From assembly GCF_030063185.1 (NCBI RefSeq), contig NZ_JASISP010000004.1:42852-106851 (forward strand): a stretch of 64,000 nucleotides of DNA, given 5' to 3'. The notes under the pieces were generated by a model that saw only the letters and a program-made list of their open reading frames with translations, had not been told where the DNA came from and did not search any database. A program made the translations under genes and the position numbers. Positions 9,637 through 18,877 of this stretch are shown here, one piece after another (position 1 is the stretch's first letter; the number at the start of each line of letters is the position of its first letter). This DNA is from Arthrobacter sp. H35-D1. GTDB taxonomy: Bacteria; Actinomycetota; Actinomycetes; Actinomycetales; Micrococcaceae.

Positions 9637-10118
9637 GGATCCACGCTGTGCCGCGACACCGGGCTCCAACTCGCCAAAAGGACCAAGCACGCCAAGAGGA
9701 CGGCCATGTCATGGTGCTGCTCATCGGCTATGTCCTGCTGGCACTGTTGGTGGTGACGGTGGTGGCCGCAGCAGGAAGCCTTTACCTGGGCCAAAAACGG
9801 CTGTTCTCCATCGCCGACAGTGCTGCGCTCGCAGCCGCAGACACCTTTGAGCTCAACGGCGGCAGCACCGGCAGCGACCCTGGAACGTTGCTCACCCGCC
9901 ACGGTGTCCTTGCCGCAGCCCAGGTCTACTTGGCCGGCATTGAAACCCCCGACTCACTGAGCAACGTTGTCCTTGACCCGTCCACCGGGACGGGGGACGG
10001 AAGAACAGCGCATGTGGGCGTGAGCGCCGTCGTGCATCCGGTGTTCATCAACTTTCTCGTGCCCGAAGGGATCCCCATCAGCGTGACAAGCACGGCGCGC
10101 GCCAACCTCGTGTTGTGA
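9633..10118 (+). CDS. TadG-like pilus-assembly protein (N-terminal domain only)
   Basis: 161 residues with [20 protein letters not shown] followed by [14 protein letters not shown], the N-terminal domain of Flp pilus-assembly TadG-like proteins. It lacks the large von Willebrand-like C-terminal part of proteobacterial TadG, as is usual in actinobacteria. Last gene of the tad operon; prfB follows after 56 bases. Confidence 0.75.
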   Translation: MRIHAVPRHRAPTRQKDQARQEDGHVMVLLIGYVLLALLVVTVVAAAGSLYLGQKRLFSIADSAALAAADTFELNGGSTGSDPGTLLTRHGVLAAAQVYLAGIETPDSLSNVVLDPSTGTGDGRTAHVGVSAVVHPVFINFLVPEGIPISVTSTARANLVL

Positions 10119-10174
10119 GGGAACCGAGCCGTTCCGCCGTCATTATGCCCGCGCATGCCGTAGGCTTGAATATC

Positions 10175-11293
10175 ATGGCAGAGATCGACTTTCCCGCAGA
10201 ACTTCGGGCGCTACGCGCCACCTACACCTCGATTGAGCAAGTATCCGAGGTGGCCAAACTCATGGAAGACATCGAGGACTTGTCGGAACAGGCCGGCTCG
10301 CCCAACCTGTGGGATGACCCCGCCGCCGCCCAAAAGGTCACCTCCAAGCTCAGCCATGCCCAGTCCAAACTGGAGAAGCTGCGTACTTTGGAGTCCCGGA
10401 TCGACGACCTCGAGGTCCTCGTGGAGCTGGCGCAGGAAGAGGGCGACGCCGACTCCCTCGCCGAAGCTGCCAAGGAGCTTCCCGGGCTGCAAAAGTCCTT
10501 GGAGGACCTGGAGATCGTGACACTGCTGGCGGGGGAGTACGACGAGCGAGAGGCCGTCATCACCATCCGTTCCGGTGCCGGCGGAGTGGATGCTGCCGAC
10601 TTCGCCCAGATGCTGCTGCGCATGTACCTGCGCTGGGCCGAACGCAACGGCTACCCGACGTCCGTGCTGGACACGTCCTACGCCGAAGAGGCGGGGCTGA
10701 AGTCCGCAACGTTTGAAGTCAAGGCGCCGTACGCTTTTGGCACGCTGAGCGTGGAGGCAGGCACCCACCGCCTGGTGCGCATCAGCCCCTTCGACAACCA
10801 GGGCCGCCGCCAGACGTCCTTTGCCGCAGTGGAGGTCATCCCGCTCATCGAGTCCACCGACAGCATTGACATCCCGGACAACGACATCCGGGTTGACGTG
10901 TTCCGGTCCTCCGGCCCCGGCGGCCAGTCGGTGAACACCACCGACTCCGCCGTGCGCCTGACCCACCTGCCCACCGGCACGGTGGTGTCGATGCAGAACG
11001 AAAAATCGCAGATCCAGAACCGTGCCGCGGCCATGCGCGTGCTGCAGTCGCGGCTGCTGCTTTTGAAAAAGGCCGAGGAAGACGCCACCAAGAAGGCCAT
11101 GGCCGGGGATGTGAAGGCGTCGTGGGGCGACCAGATGCGTTCCTACGTGCTAAACCCGTATCAAATGGTCAAGGACTTGCGCACCGAGCACGAGGTGGGC
11201 AACGCCGCGTCCGTGCTTGACGGGGAGATCGACGACTTTATTGACGCCGGCATTCGCTGGCGTGCAGACCAGCGCAACGCCGCCAAGGAGTAA
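10175..11293 (+). CDS. prfB: Peptide chain release factor 2
   Basis: Class I release factor that reads UGA/UAA and triggers peptidyl-tRNA hydrolysis on the ribosome. 372 residues, with the anticodon-like SPF tripeptide (ISPFDNQG) and the universal GGQ (SGPGGQSVN). The frame is continuous from [10 protein letters not shown] through the GGQ, so the autoregulatory +1 frameshift known from E. coli prfB is absent. The ORF is open upstream, but MAEIDF at 10175 matches the family start. It begins the block that normally continues directly to ftsE. Confidence 0.96.
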   Translation: MAEIDFPAELRALRATYTSIEQVSEVAKLMEDIEDLSEQAGSPNLWDDPAAAQKVTSKLSHAQSKLEKLRTLESRIDDLEVLVELAQEEGDADSLAEAAKELPGLQKSLEDLEIVTLLAGEYDEREAVITIRSGAGGVDAADFAQMLLRMYLRWAERNGYPTSVLDTSYAEEAGLKSATFEVKAPYAFGTLSVEAGTHRLVRISPFDNQGRRQTSFAAVEVIPLIESTDSIDIPDNDIRVDVFRSSGPGGQSVNTTDSAVRLTHLPTGTVVSMQNEKSQIQNRAAAMRVLQSRLLLLKKAEEDATKKAMAGDVKASWGDQMRSYVLNPYQMVKDLRTEHEVGNAASVLDGEIDDFIDAGIRWRADQRNAAKE

Positions 11294-11402
11294 CCACCGG
11301 GTTCCCCGGCAGCCAAGGTTGCCGTACACCTGACCATGATTCGTAGTTGGGGGCCCATGTTGTCGCTCCAAATGAAGGGTCACAGGCCGTGCAATGGACC
11401 AC

Positions 11403-11451
11403 ATTGTGCGGCGATTCGACACAATTGTGCGGCGATTCGACACAATTGTGC
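11403..11451 (+). repeat. 21-bp tandem repeat (2.3 copies) upstream of the VanW gene
   Basis: The unit ATTGTGCGGCGATTCGACAC plus A is exactly repeated at 11403-11423 and 11424-11444, with a partial third copy to 11451. The junctions create the palindrome ACAATTGT twice, 21 bp (two helical turns) apart. That spacing suits cooperative binding of a dimeric regulator, but function is inference. Confidence 0.85.
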
Positions 11452-11558
11452 TGGAGCCGTTGACAAGCCACGATGGAATGTAGTGTGTTTTGCACGGCAA
11501 ACGCAGTCCCAGCGCTGATGGGGACTTTCTGCTGGGGGCCGCAGAGGAAGGACACCAC

Positions 11559-12410
11559 TTGGGGCGGAAACTATTTGGGGACATTTCCCCGCTGACATAT
11601 GCCATTGCGGTAAAACGTCAAGTCCTCCAGCGCACGCTTAACGATTTTTTGAAGCGGACAAGGCTTTCGACAACGCGCGACACACACGATCTCCCTGTCG
11701 TTGTGTACAGGCACAATTCCCTGATTCGCCGGAAGCTTGGGGACGTGAACCTCGCCTTGCAGGAAAACAAGGCCGTGAGCTTGGGGTTGGCCGCGCCACA
11801 CATTGACGGGATCCTGATCCGCCCAGGCGAGACCTTCTCATTCTGGAAGATGGTGGGGCCGTGCACCGTGGCGAAGGGGTATCGGACAGGGCTGACCATC
11901 AACAACAACGGACCTGCCTCAGGGGTCGGGGGCGGGCTGTGCCAGTTCACGAATCTGCTGCACTGGATGGTGTTGCACAGTCCGATGGAAATAGTGGAAC
12001 ATCACCATCACGGAGAAATTGACCTGTTTCCCGATTTCAACAGGCAAATCCCTTTTGGCACGGGAACCTCCGTTGTGTACAACTATTTGGACTACCGTGT
12101 GCACAATCCCACGGAGAACACTTTCCAGTTCCGCATTGCCGTCACCGATGACCACTTGCGCGGAGAGTTGCGGGCAGTGGAGGCATTGGGCGTCAAGTAC
12201 CATGTCAAGGAACGCGAGTCGTACTTCCAGGAAGTGGGCAATGAGGTCTACCGGCGGAACACGGTTTATCGCAGCGTCCGGGACAAACGGACCGGGAATG
12301 AGACTGCCAATGAACTCGTTGTCCGCAACAACGCCAAGGTTTTGTATGACAGGGCACTGATCAATGCCCCGATTCGCAAGGATCAAGGCACGTTCCCGGC
12401 TGTTGACTGA
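11559..12410 (+). CDS. VanW family protein
   Basis: 283 residues from the TTG at 11559, which has AGGAAGG 7 nt upstream and gives the family N-terminus GRKLFGDISPLTY. The frame runs back to a TTG at 11490, with a weaker SD. The VanW-like domain is clear: RPGETFSFWKMVGPCTVAKG and SGVGGGLCQFTNLLHW. Then EHHHHG. Accessory VanW is encoded in VanB-type glycopeptide resistance clusters but its biochemical role is unknown, and no other van gene is near. No signal peptide is seen. It lies between prfB and ftsE, which are usually adjacent, so it looks like an insertion into a conserved block. Confidence 0.88.
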   Translation: MGRKLFGDISPLTYAIAVKRQVLQRTLNDFLKRTRLSTTRDTHDLPVVVYRHNSLIRRKLGDVNLALQENKAVSLGLAAPHIDGILIRPGETFSFWKMVGPCTVAKGYRTGLTINNNGPASGVGGGLCQFTNLLHWMVLHSPMEIVEHHHHGEIDLFPDFNRQIPFGTGTSVVYNYLDYRVHNPTENTFQFRIAVTDDHLRGELRAVEALGVKYHVKERESYFQEVGNEVYRRNTVYRSVRDKRTGNETANELVVRNNAKVLYDRALINAPIRKDQGTFPAVD

Positions 12411-12840
12411 CGGTGGTCCGCCCAGGGGAGGGGACTCAGGGGTCCACTGCGTGCCAAACAGGCGGCTTGATTCGTGCGGAAGTGGCCACCCCCGGCCGCA
12501 AAGAGACGCCGCACTGGCCAGTTGGCCCCGGTAACACGGATTTTCGGCTTGGTTGCTGCGAGTTGGCCCCGTTCCCAACGCCAGTGCCCGGGGACCGACT
12601 CGAGGTGCCCCCGTTCCCGCCGGCCATGGACGGCAGTGGCACCGGCACGGCCACGCAAATGCCAACGCGTGGGGGAAATCCGCGGATTCACAGGAAACCC
12701 GGCCCGTCGACACACCGGCACGGAAGCAGCAATCACCGGTCGCTGCGCCTATAGTCGTTAAGCTGGTGGTTTCTTCCCCCGAGCCCCTGCCCGGCCGTCA
12801 GCTTCCCGGCGTGATCCGCCGGACGGGCAATGAAAAAGTC
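12411..12840. other. 430-bp gap between the VanW gene and ftsE
   Basis: No gene is supported. A frame continuous with ftsE runs through from 12553, but its translation is Arg/His/Pro-rich with no family likeness, and FtsE's own N-terminus starts at 12841. An 11-bp direct repeat AGTTGGCCCCG occurs twice (near 12520 and 12560). The ftsE promoter is presumably here but I cannot place it. Confidence 0.6.
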
Positions 12841-13812
12841 ATGATTCGTTTTGAAAATGTGAGCATTGCTTACGATCGCAAGTCCCAGCCTGCGCTCGAT
12901 GACGTTTCCATCGATGTCCAGCGCGGCGAGTTCGTGTTCCTTGTCGGCTCCTCGGGATCAGGGAAGTCAACCATGCTTCGCCTGGTGCTGCGCGAGTACA
13001 AGACCCCGCACGGGCAGATTTACGTTGCGGGACAGAATGTGGCCAATGTGCCCAGCTGGCGAGTGCCCAAGTTCCGCCGCGGCATTGGCGTGGTTTTCCA
13101 GGACTTCCGCCTCATCCAAACCAAGACTGTTTTTGCCAACGTCGCCTACGCCATGCAGGTCCTGGGCAAGTCCCGTGCCGCCATTCGTGCCGAGGTTCCG
13201 CGCGTGCTTGAGCTCGTTGGCCTGGCCGACAAGGGGCGCCGCTTGCCCACCGAGCTCTCCGGCGGTGAGCAGCAGCGCGTCGCCATTGCCCGCGCGATCG
13301 TCAACCAGCCGGGCATTCTGTTGGCCGACGAGCCCACCGGAAACCTTGACCCGATCACCAGCGCCGGCATCATGGACATCTTGGACAAGATCAATCAAAA
13401 CGGCACCACCGTGGTGATGGCCACCCACGACGACGACATCGTCAACACCATGCGCAAGCGTGTCATTGAGCTCCAGCACGGCAAGGTTGTGCGCGACGAG
13501 GCCATGGCCCAGTACACCTCCATGATTCCGATCGTTCCGACGGCCGGAGGGCAGTCCGCCGTCGGCCCTGCAGAGAAGCCCGACGCCGAACCCCAGACCC
13601 GCCGCCAGCGCGCCGTCAGTGTGGCGGAAGCTGGCGACGGTGCAGCGAGCGAGGGGGAAGCCGGCAACGTGGAGCCAAGCGAGCGGGCAGCAAGCGAGGC
13701 CGCGGAAGAGTCCATGCCGCCGCGGCTGGAACGCAGGCGGGCCCGTGAAGCGCCGCTGGGCGGGGAATCGAACACAAGCACCGAGAATTTGATGAATGAG
13801 GACCAAAAGTGA
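12841..13812 (+). CDS. ftsE: Cell division ABC transporter ATP-binding protein FtsE with C-terminal extension
   Basis: ATPase of the FtsEX complex, which gates septal peptidoglycan hydrolases. 323 residues: Walker [10 protein letters not shown] (36-44), signature LSGGEQQR near 139-146, Walker B/D-loop [12 protein letters not shown], switch His in ATHDDD. The start [14 protein letters not shown] is the family N-terminus. Normal FtsE ends near residue 229. Here about 95 further residues rich in Ala, Glu, Arg and Pro follow, likely a disordered tail. The GTG of ftsX overlaps the stop. Confidence 0.96.
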   Translation: MIRFENVSIAYDRKSQPALDDVSIDVQRGEFVFLVGSSGSGKSTMLRLVLREYKTPHGQIYVAGQNVANVPSWRVPKFRRGIGVVFQDFRLIQTKTVFANVAYAMQVLGKSRAAIRAEVPRVLELVGLADKGRRLPTELSGGEQQRVAIARAIVNQPGILLADEPTGNLDPITSAGIMDILDKINQNGTTVVMATHDDDIVNTMRKRVIELQHGKVVRDEAMAQYTSMIPIVPTAGGQSAVGPAEKPDAEPQTRRQRAVSVAEAGDGAASEGEAGNVEPSERAASEAAEESMPPRLERRRAREAPLGGESNTSTENLMNEDQK

Positions 13813-14723
13813 GACTTGCTTTCATTATGAGCGAGTTGGGCAGCGGCCTGCGCCGCAACCTGACAATGGTCATTTCGGTGATCCTGGTGACCTTTGTGTC
13901 GTTGACGTTTGTTGGTGCCGCCGGGCTGTTGCAGATGCAGATTGGCCAACTCAAGGGTTTTTGGTACGACAAGGTCCAGGTCACCATTTACCTGTGCAAC
14001 GATGTTCCGGCCAACACCAACTGCATTGCAGGCCCGGTGAACGCGGAGCAAAAGAAGACCATCGAAGGACTCCTGGAATCCGAAGCCGTCAAGCCCTACA
14101 TCGAGGCGTGGAGCTTTGAAAGCCAGGATGAGGCGTTGGCCCACTTCCAGGAGCAGTTCACCAACTCGGCGATGGTGGATTCCGTCGAAGCCGCCAACCT
14201 GCCCTCCTCCTTCCGCATCAAGCTGACGGATCCGGAGAAGTACCAGATCATCAACGAGACGTTCTCGGCCACCCCGGGGGTCGATTCGGTGGTGGATCAA
14301 CGCACCGTCCTTGAAAAGCTGTTCTCGTGGATGAACATTGCCACGTATGTTGCCGTAAGTGTGGCCGGGCTGATGATCGTCTGCGCAGCCCTGTTGATCG
14401 CCACAACCATCAGGCTCTCGGCCCAGTCAAGAACCCGGGAAATTGAAATCATGCGCTTGGTGGGCGCCTCCCGAACAGTGATCCAGCTGCCCTTTGTGCT
14501 CGAAGGCGTCATTGCCGCCACCATCGGGGCGCTGCTGGCCTCCGGCGCGGTGTGGGCCATTGTGCAGTTCTTCATGGGCGGGTATTTGGCTGAATCCAAT
14601 TCCGGAACTCCATTTATTTCCACCTCCGACGCCTTCGTCATTTACCCCGTGTTGGTCTTGTTGGGCGTGGTGCTCGCGGGGGTTGCTTCGGCAGTTTCTT
14701 TGCGAAAAAACCTGAAAGTGTAA
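13809..14723 (+). CDS. ftsX: Cell division permease-like protein FtsX
   Basis: 304 residues. One N-terminal membrane helix (about 20-40), an extracytoplasmic loop with a CNDVPANTNC cysteine pair, then three C-terminal helices of the FtsX/MacB fold. FtsX passes the ATPase state of FtsE to a periplasmic hydrolase; the M23 peptidase encoded next is the obvious partner. The GTG start overlaps the ftsE stop by four bases. Confidence 0.95.
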   Translation: MRLAFIMSELGSGLRRNLTMVISVILVTFVSLTFVGAAGLLQMQIGQLKGFWYDKVQVTIYLCNDVPANTNCIAGPVNAEQKKTIEGLLESEAVKPYIEAWSFESQDEALAHFQEQFTNSAMVDSVEAANLPSSFRIKLTDPEKYQIINETFSATPGVDSVVDQRTVLEKLFSWMNIATYVAVSVAGLMIVCAALLIATTIRLSAQSRTREIEIMRLVGASRTVIQLPFVLEGVIAATIGALLASGAVWAIVQFFMGGYLAESNSGTPFISTSDAFVIYPVLVLLGVVLAGVASAVSLRKNLKV

Positions 14724-14811
14724 GCTTGGTAAGGGCCGTGTTGCGCATGGGGCCTCTGTGACTGGTGTTCTCAAGCCGCCTTGGCGGCAAACTTTGAAGG
14801 AGTTCTACGGC

Positions 14812-16350
14812 ATGAATTCGAAATCAAGCGGGGGAATTGGATCCGTGAAATCCCCCCGGCTTGGGCAAACCATGCCCGCCGTTCCATCAGCGGCACCGCC
14901 CCAGGCGCTCCGTGGGGCCCGTCCGTTGGGCCGCCGCATGACGGCAGTTGTGGCTGCCGCTCTGGCCTTCGGGCTGTTGGGCATTGTGCCGGCCGCCCAG
15001 GCAGACGATTTGAACGACAAGGCCACCGCCCTTGAGCAGCAGGCCAACGAGGTGGAGTCATCGCTGGAGTTTGTCGATGCCGGCATCGCCAAGTCGGCCG
15101 CCGACCTTGTCATGTTCCAAGGCCAGCTGCCAGGCGCCCAAGCAGCCCTGGTCGATGCCCAAAATCGGGTTAGTTCAGCCACCGGTGAAGTGAATGCCCT
15201 TGGTGCCAGGATTGACCTGGCCCAGCAGAGTAAAGACAAGATCACAACCCAAATTGCCGACGACGCCGAGCAGGCCACAGAAACCAAGGCCTTGATCGGA
15301 CAGATTGCCGCCCAGTCCTACAAAGCCGGCGGGCTGCCGGTAAACCTGACGCTGATTCTCGGTGCCGAATCCACCGGCGACCTTGCCGACTCCATCGACC
15401 TGGCCGAACAGGCGCTGCGCAGCCAAACCGCAGCACTGGACAAGTTGACTGCACAGAAGGCCACGAATCAAAATGCGCAAGCGCGCTTGGTCGCCGTGGA
15501 AGCGGAGATCAAAGACCTGAAGCAGCAGGCGGATGCTGCGCTTGTCGCCGAACAGGTGGCCCGCGACGCGGCTGCCACGCAAAAAGCCGCGGTGGACAAG
15601 CTCGTCAGCGACTCTGCCGCGCTGAACGCGAAGCTTGAGGCTGACAAGCCGAAGATTCAGAAGAAGCTCAAGGCAGTCCAGGTCCAGCAGGATTCCGTGG
15701 CCGCACAGATCGCCGAGATCCAGCGCAAGGAACGTGCTGCTGCTGCAGCAGCTGCCAAGGCTGAAGCCGAGCGCGTCGCCCGCGAACAGGCGGCTGCCCA
15801 AGCTGCCGCGGATGCTGCCGCCAAAAACAATGCGAACAACAACGGCGGTGGCGGCGGTTACGTTCCCCCTGCGTATGTGCCGCCGCCGTACGTGCCGCCG
15901 GCTCCCGGGAACGTTTCCGGCTTTGGTTTGCAGCACCCGTTTGCCGCCAACATTCCTATCACCTCCCCGTTTGTGCGCAATCGCCCCGTGCCTGCCGGAA
16001 CAGCCGACTTCAACGGCACCGGCTTCTACGACCACACCGGCGTTGACTTTGGTGCCCCCTGCGGCACTCCCGTCTACGCCCCGGCCGATGGCACCGTGAC
16101 CCTCGCCGGACAGACCAATGTTGTGTTTGGCGGAGGCAATGTGTTGTGGATCAGTCATGGAGTGGTCCAGGGCAATGCGTTGTTGACCGTTTTCTACCAC
16201 AACTCCTCAGTGTTGGTTTCACAAGGACAGAGCGTCAAGCGCGGACAGCTTGTCGCGTACTCCGGCAGCACCGGAAACTCCACCGGCTGCCACGCCCACT
16301 TTGAAACCTGGCTCAACGGCACCCCCGTGGACCCCATGGGCCTGCTCTAA
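14812..16350 (+). CDS. Secreted coiled-coil M23 (LytM) peptidoglycan peptidase, probable FtsEX partner
   Basis: 512 residues from the ATG at 14812 (AAGGAG 9 nt upstream). Signal sequence near 45-68 ending AAQA. Residues about 70-330 form a long Ala/Gln/Lys-rich coiled coil. A Pro/Gly linker (YVPPAYVPPPYVPP) follows, then a LytM domain with zinc ligands His408 and Asp412 (HTGVD) and the HAH motif at 494-496. Coiled coil plus LytM is the layout of EnvC/PcsB/RipC-type hydrolases activated by FtsX. It directly follows ftsX. An intact zinc site suggests it cuts peptidoglycan itself. Confidence 0.92.
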   Translation: MNSKSSGGIGSVKSPRLGQTMPAVPSAAPPQALRGARPLGRRMTAVVAAALAFGLLGIVPAAQADDLNDKATALEQQANEVESSLEFVDAGIAKSAADLVMFQGQLPGAQAALVDAQNRVSSATGEVNALGARIDLAQQSKDKITTQIADDAEQATETKALIGQIAAQSYKAGGLPVNLTLILGAESTGDLADSIDLAEQALRSQTAALDKLTAQKATNQNAQARLVAVEAEIKDLKQQADAALVAEQVARDAAATQKAAVDKLVSDSAALNAKLEADKPKIQKKLKAVQVQQDSVAAQIAEIQRKERAAAAAAAKAEAERVAREQAAAQAAADAAAKNNANNNGGGGGYVPPAYVPPPYVPPAPGNVSGFGLQHPFAANIPITSPFVRNRPVPAGTADFNGTGFYDHTGVDFGAPCGTPVYAPADGTVTLAGQTNVVFGGGNVLWISHGVVQGNALLTVFYHNSSVLVSQGQSVKRGQLVAYSGSTGNSTGCHAHFETWLNGTPVDPMGLL

Positions 16351-16365
16351 TCCCTTGCTAAACTA

Positions 16366-16410
16366 AGGGCTTGTGTCGTGGAATTTCCCCGGCACAAGCC
16401 CTCAGTTTTT
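16366..16410 (+). terminator. Rho-independent terminator between the M23 gene and smpB
   Basis: 10-bp stem AGGGCTTGTG / CACAAGCCCT (16366-16375 with 16393-16402), 17-nt loop, then five T. It separates ftsEX-M23 from smpB. Confidence 0.8.
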
Positions 16411-16467
16411 CCAGCATCCCGGCAGCAATCATTTTGCTGCCGCGGCAAACAAAAAAGGAGTCGTACC

Positions 16468-16941
16468 GTGCCCAAAGAAAGTGGCCGGAAAGTGGTGGCC
16501 ACCAATCGCAAGGCCCGGCATGATTACCACATCATGGACACCTACGAGGCCGGCCTGGTGTTGATGGGCACGGAAGTAAAGTCGCTGCGTGAAGGCCGGG
16601 CCTCAGTAGTGGATGGCTTTGCCACCTTCTACAACGACGAGCTTTGGCTTGAAGCCGTCTACATCCCCGAATATCTCAATGGCAGCTGGACGAACCACAC
16701 CGCACGCCGCCGTCGCAAACTGCTGCTCCACCGCGAAGAGCTGGAGAAGATTGCCAGCAAGACGCGTGAATCGGGGTTCACCATTGTGCCGCTGCAGCTG
16801 TACTTCCTGGATGGCCGGGCCAAAGTTGAGATCGCCATTGCCCGAGGCAAGAAGGACTACGACAAGCGCCAGTCCCTCCGCGAGAAGCAAGACAACCGCG
16901 AGGCACTGCGCGCCATGCGAGAGAAGAACCGCGGCGGCTAG
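16468..16941 (+). CDS. smpB: SsrA-binding protein SmpB
   Basis: 157 residues. Binds tmRNA and delivers it to stalled ribosomes for trans-translation. It contains [20 protein letters not shown] and [13 protein letters not shown], the SmpB core, and the basic tail [17 protein letters not shown] at 16468 has AAAAAAGGAG 7 nt before it, so the longer frame upstream is not used. Its RNA partner ssrA lies 1.5 kb downstream. Confidence 0.96.
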   Translation: MPKESGRKVVATNRKARHDYHIMDTYEAGLVLMGTEVKSLREGRASVVDGFATFYNDELWLEAVYIPEYLNGSWTNHTARRRRKLLLHREELEKIASKTRESGFTIVPLQLYFLDGRAKVEIAIARGKKDYDKRQSLREKQDNREALRAMREKNRGG

Positions 16942-17022
16942 GACTATTAGGCATAGACAAGGCGCCCTGGCCAGTGGCGAGGCCCGGGCTGGCAGTTGGG
17001 TTGGCAAAGGAGGCAGGCTGTG

Positions 17023-18333
17023 ATGGTGCAGAAACGCAGACGCTGGGGGGTGCTCGTGGCCGCCGTTGCGGCAGCCGCCTTGGTGGCCGTGTTCATGGTG
17101 GTGCTCGGCAACAACCGCGGCCCGTCGCCCGCGGCAGGACCCGGCAGCTCCGCCCCCGCCACGTCCGGTGCCACCACAGCCTCCCCTTCCCCACCGGCTT
17201 CCTCTCCAAGCACGACGTCGGCCCAGCCTCCCAGCGCAAGCCCGGCTCCGGCGTCGTCCGCACCGGGCGGAGGAAAAGGCAGCGACTCGGTGGCAAAGGC
17301 CAAGCTGGCAGCGATGACGTTGGAGCAAAAAGTGGGCCAGGTGCTGATGGTGTCCTCGCCGGTGACAGGGGCTGATGCCAACTCGCTGTACGCCCTTGAC
17401 ACCCTGCAAGTGGGCAATGTGTTCATGAAGGGGCGCAGCGAAGCCGGTGTGGCGGGTATTTCCGCCGAGGTGGGCTCGGTTGCCGGACACGTCTCCGTGG
17501 CCCGCACAGCCGGGGTGCGGCCGTTTGTGGCAACCGACCAAGAGGGCGGCTTCGTGCAGATCATGCGAGGACCGGGCTTTTCCGAGCTGCCCCAGGCCAT
17601 TGTGCAGGGACAACTTCCGGTGCCTGCGCTGCTGGCGGATGCCACGGACTGGGGCCAACAATTGGCCGACGCTGGTGTCAACGTCAACCTGGCACCTGTC
17701 CTGGACACTGTGCCGAGTGCTGAATTTGCACCGCAGAACGCACCGATCGGCGCCTTTGGCCGGGAGTACGGGTACACACCCGCAGCCGTGTCCAGCCATG
17801 GCATCGCCTTTGCCGAAGGAATGGCGGCGGCCGGTGTTGGCGCCACTGTGAAGCACTTCCCGGGGTTGGGGCGCGTTACGGGGAACACGGACGTCTCAGC
17901 CGGGGTGGTCGATGACACCACTGTCCGCAACGACCCCTACATTGCACCGTTCCGCGATGCCGTGAAGGCGGGAGTGCCGTGGCTGATGATCTCCAATGCT
18001 TCTTACCCGCTGATCGACCCCAACGCCATGGCCCCGTTTTCCCCCGTGATTGTGCACGACATGGTGCGCGGGGACCTCGGCTTCAAGGGCATTGTTGTCA
18101 GCGATGACATTTGCGACGCCGTGCAGGTTTCGGCGGTGCCCGTGTCCAAACGCGGTGTGGAGTTCATCGCCGCCGGCGGAACCATGGCGCTGTGCACCAA
18201 TCAAGCGTTGCTGCCGCAGCTGTATCAGGGGATGGTGGAAGCCGCGCAGAATGACACCGCCTTTGCCAAGCAGGTGGATGCTGCGGCGCTGTTGGTGCTG
18301 GTGTCCAAGGCTGCCGGCGGGCTCATCGACTAG
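17023..18333 (+). CDS. nagZ: Secreted or membrane-anchored GH3 beta-N-acetylhexosaminidase (NagZ/LpqI-like)
   Basis: 436 residues. N-terminal helix VLVAAVAAAALVAVFMVVLG, then a Ser/Pro/Ala linker, then a single GH3 TIM-barrel domain. Visible are ATDQEGGFVQ, KHFPGLGRVTGNTD (the LpqI-type form of the catalytic loop) and GIVVSDD with the nucleophile Asp. GH3 enzymes of this group release GlcNAc from peptidoglycan fragments. No lipobox cysteine is present, unlike mycobacterial LpqI. Start chosen from AAAGGAGG 9 nt before the ATG. Confidence 0.88.
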   Translation: MVQKRRRWGVLVAAVAAAALVAVFMVVLGNNRGPSPAAGPGSSAPATSGATTASPSPPASSPSTTSAQPPSASPAPASSAPGGGKGSDSVAKAKLAAMTLEQKVGQVLMVSSPVTGADANSLYALDTLQVGNVFMKGRSEAGVAGISAEVGSVAGHVSVARTAGVRPFVATDQEGGFVQIMRGPGFSELPQAIVQGQLPVPALLADATDWGQQLADAGVNVNLAPVLDTVPSAEFAPQNAPIGAFGREYGYTPAAVSSHGIAFAEGMAAAGVGATVKHFPGLGRVTGNTDVSAGVVDDTTVRNDPYIAPFRDAVKAGVPWLMISNASYPLIDPNAMAPFSPVIVHDMVRGDLGFKGIVVSDDICDAVQVSAVPVSKRGVEFIAAGGTMALCTNQALLPQLYQGMVEAAQNDTAFAKQVDAAALLVLVSKAAGGLID

Positions 18334-18450
18334 GATCCGCCGTCGGGTTTTCCTACGGTGGGGAATAATTACTGCCGCGGATGCGCTAGAATGGACAGAC
18401 CACGAACAGTTTTCCAACAGGTGGCTGGGCGTGGGTTTGAAAAAACAATA

Positions 18451-18814
18451 GGGGATGATCGGTTTCGACGGTGTTAGTCGAGACAGGTGAAGCGGGTCGA
18501 GGATACAGGGTTATCTCGTTAACGATCTCTGTAAAACAATAAGTGCTGAATCAAATCGCACTGACTTCGCTCTTGCTGCCTAAGCAGTAAGACAGTCCGT
18601 CAGCCCGGGAATGCTCTCGTCCCGGATCCTGGCGTCATTTAGAGGGCCACTGCTCTAAGTTCTTGTTGTAGGCGCTTAGGGGACTCTTATACAACTGGGC
18701 CTGGCAGCTACTTGTTTGCGAGATAGCTGGGGCCGAGAAAAACCGCTGCAAACTGCACCCGGAGAAGACCTGACAACACAACATCGGACGGGAGTTCAAT
18801 TCTCCCCATCTCCA
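18451..18814 (+). ncRNA. ssrA: tmRNA (ssrA)
   Basis: It starts with GGGGATGATCGGTTTCGACG, the conserved tmRNA 5' end, and closes with GGGAGTTCAATTCTCCCCAT, a T-arm, and CATCTCC pairing back to the 5' GGGGATG. The 3' CCA is not encoded. The tag-reading frame at 18545-18583 gives AESNRTDFALAA then TAA, ending with the usual ALAA proteolysis signal. About 364 nt, followed by a strong terminator. smpB lies upstream. Confidence 0.97.
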
Positions 18815-18825
18815 CATCCCTATTG

Positions 18826-18868
18826 GGACCCGTTCCCCGCCCTGGCGGCGGGGAACCGGTCCTTTTTT
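18826..18868 (+). terminator. Rho-independent terminator of ssrA
   Basis: 16-bp stem with one mismatch (18826-18841 with 18847-18862), 5-nt loop, then six T. It also faces the convergent sdaA. Confidence 0.93.
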
Positions 18869-18877
18869 ATGCCGTTT

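Noticed and set aside
10175-10300. Programmed frameshift in prfB
   Set aside because: The reading frame is continuous; no in-frame early UGA or slippery CUUU site is present.
11490-11558. TTG start 23 codons earlier for the VanW protein
   Set aside because: The later TTG has a much better SD and matches the family N-terminus.
12553-12840. N-terminal extension of FtsE by 96 residues
   Set aside because: Composition is GC-driven (Arg/His/Pro) and the family start lies at 12841.
18635-18817. Minus-strand frame inside ssrA
   Set aside because: It lies within the tmRNA and is antisense to it.
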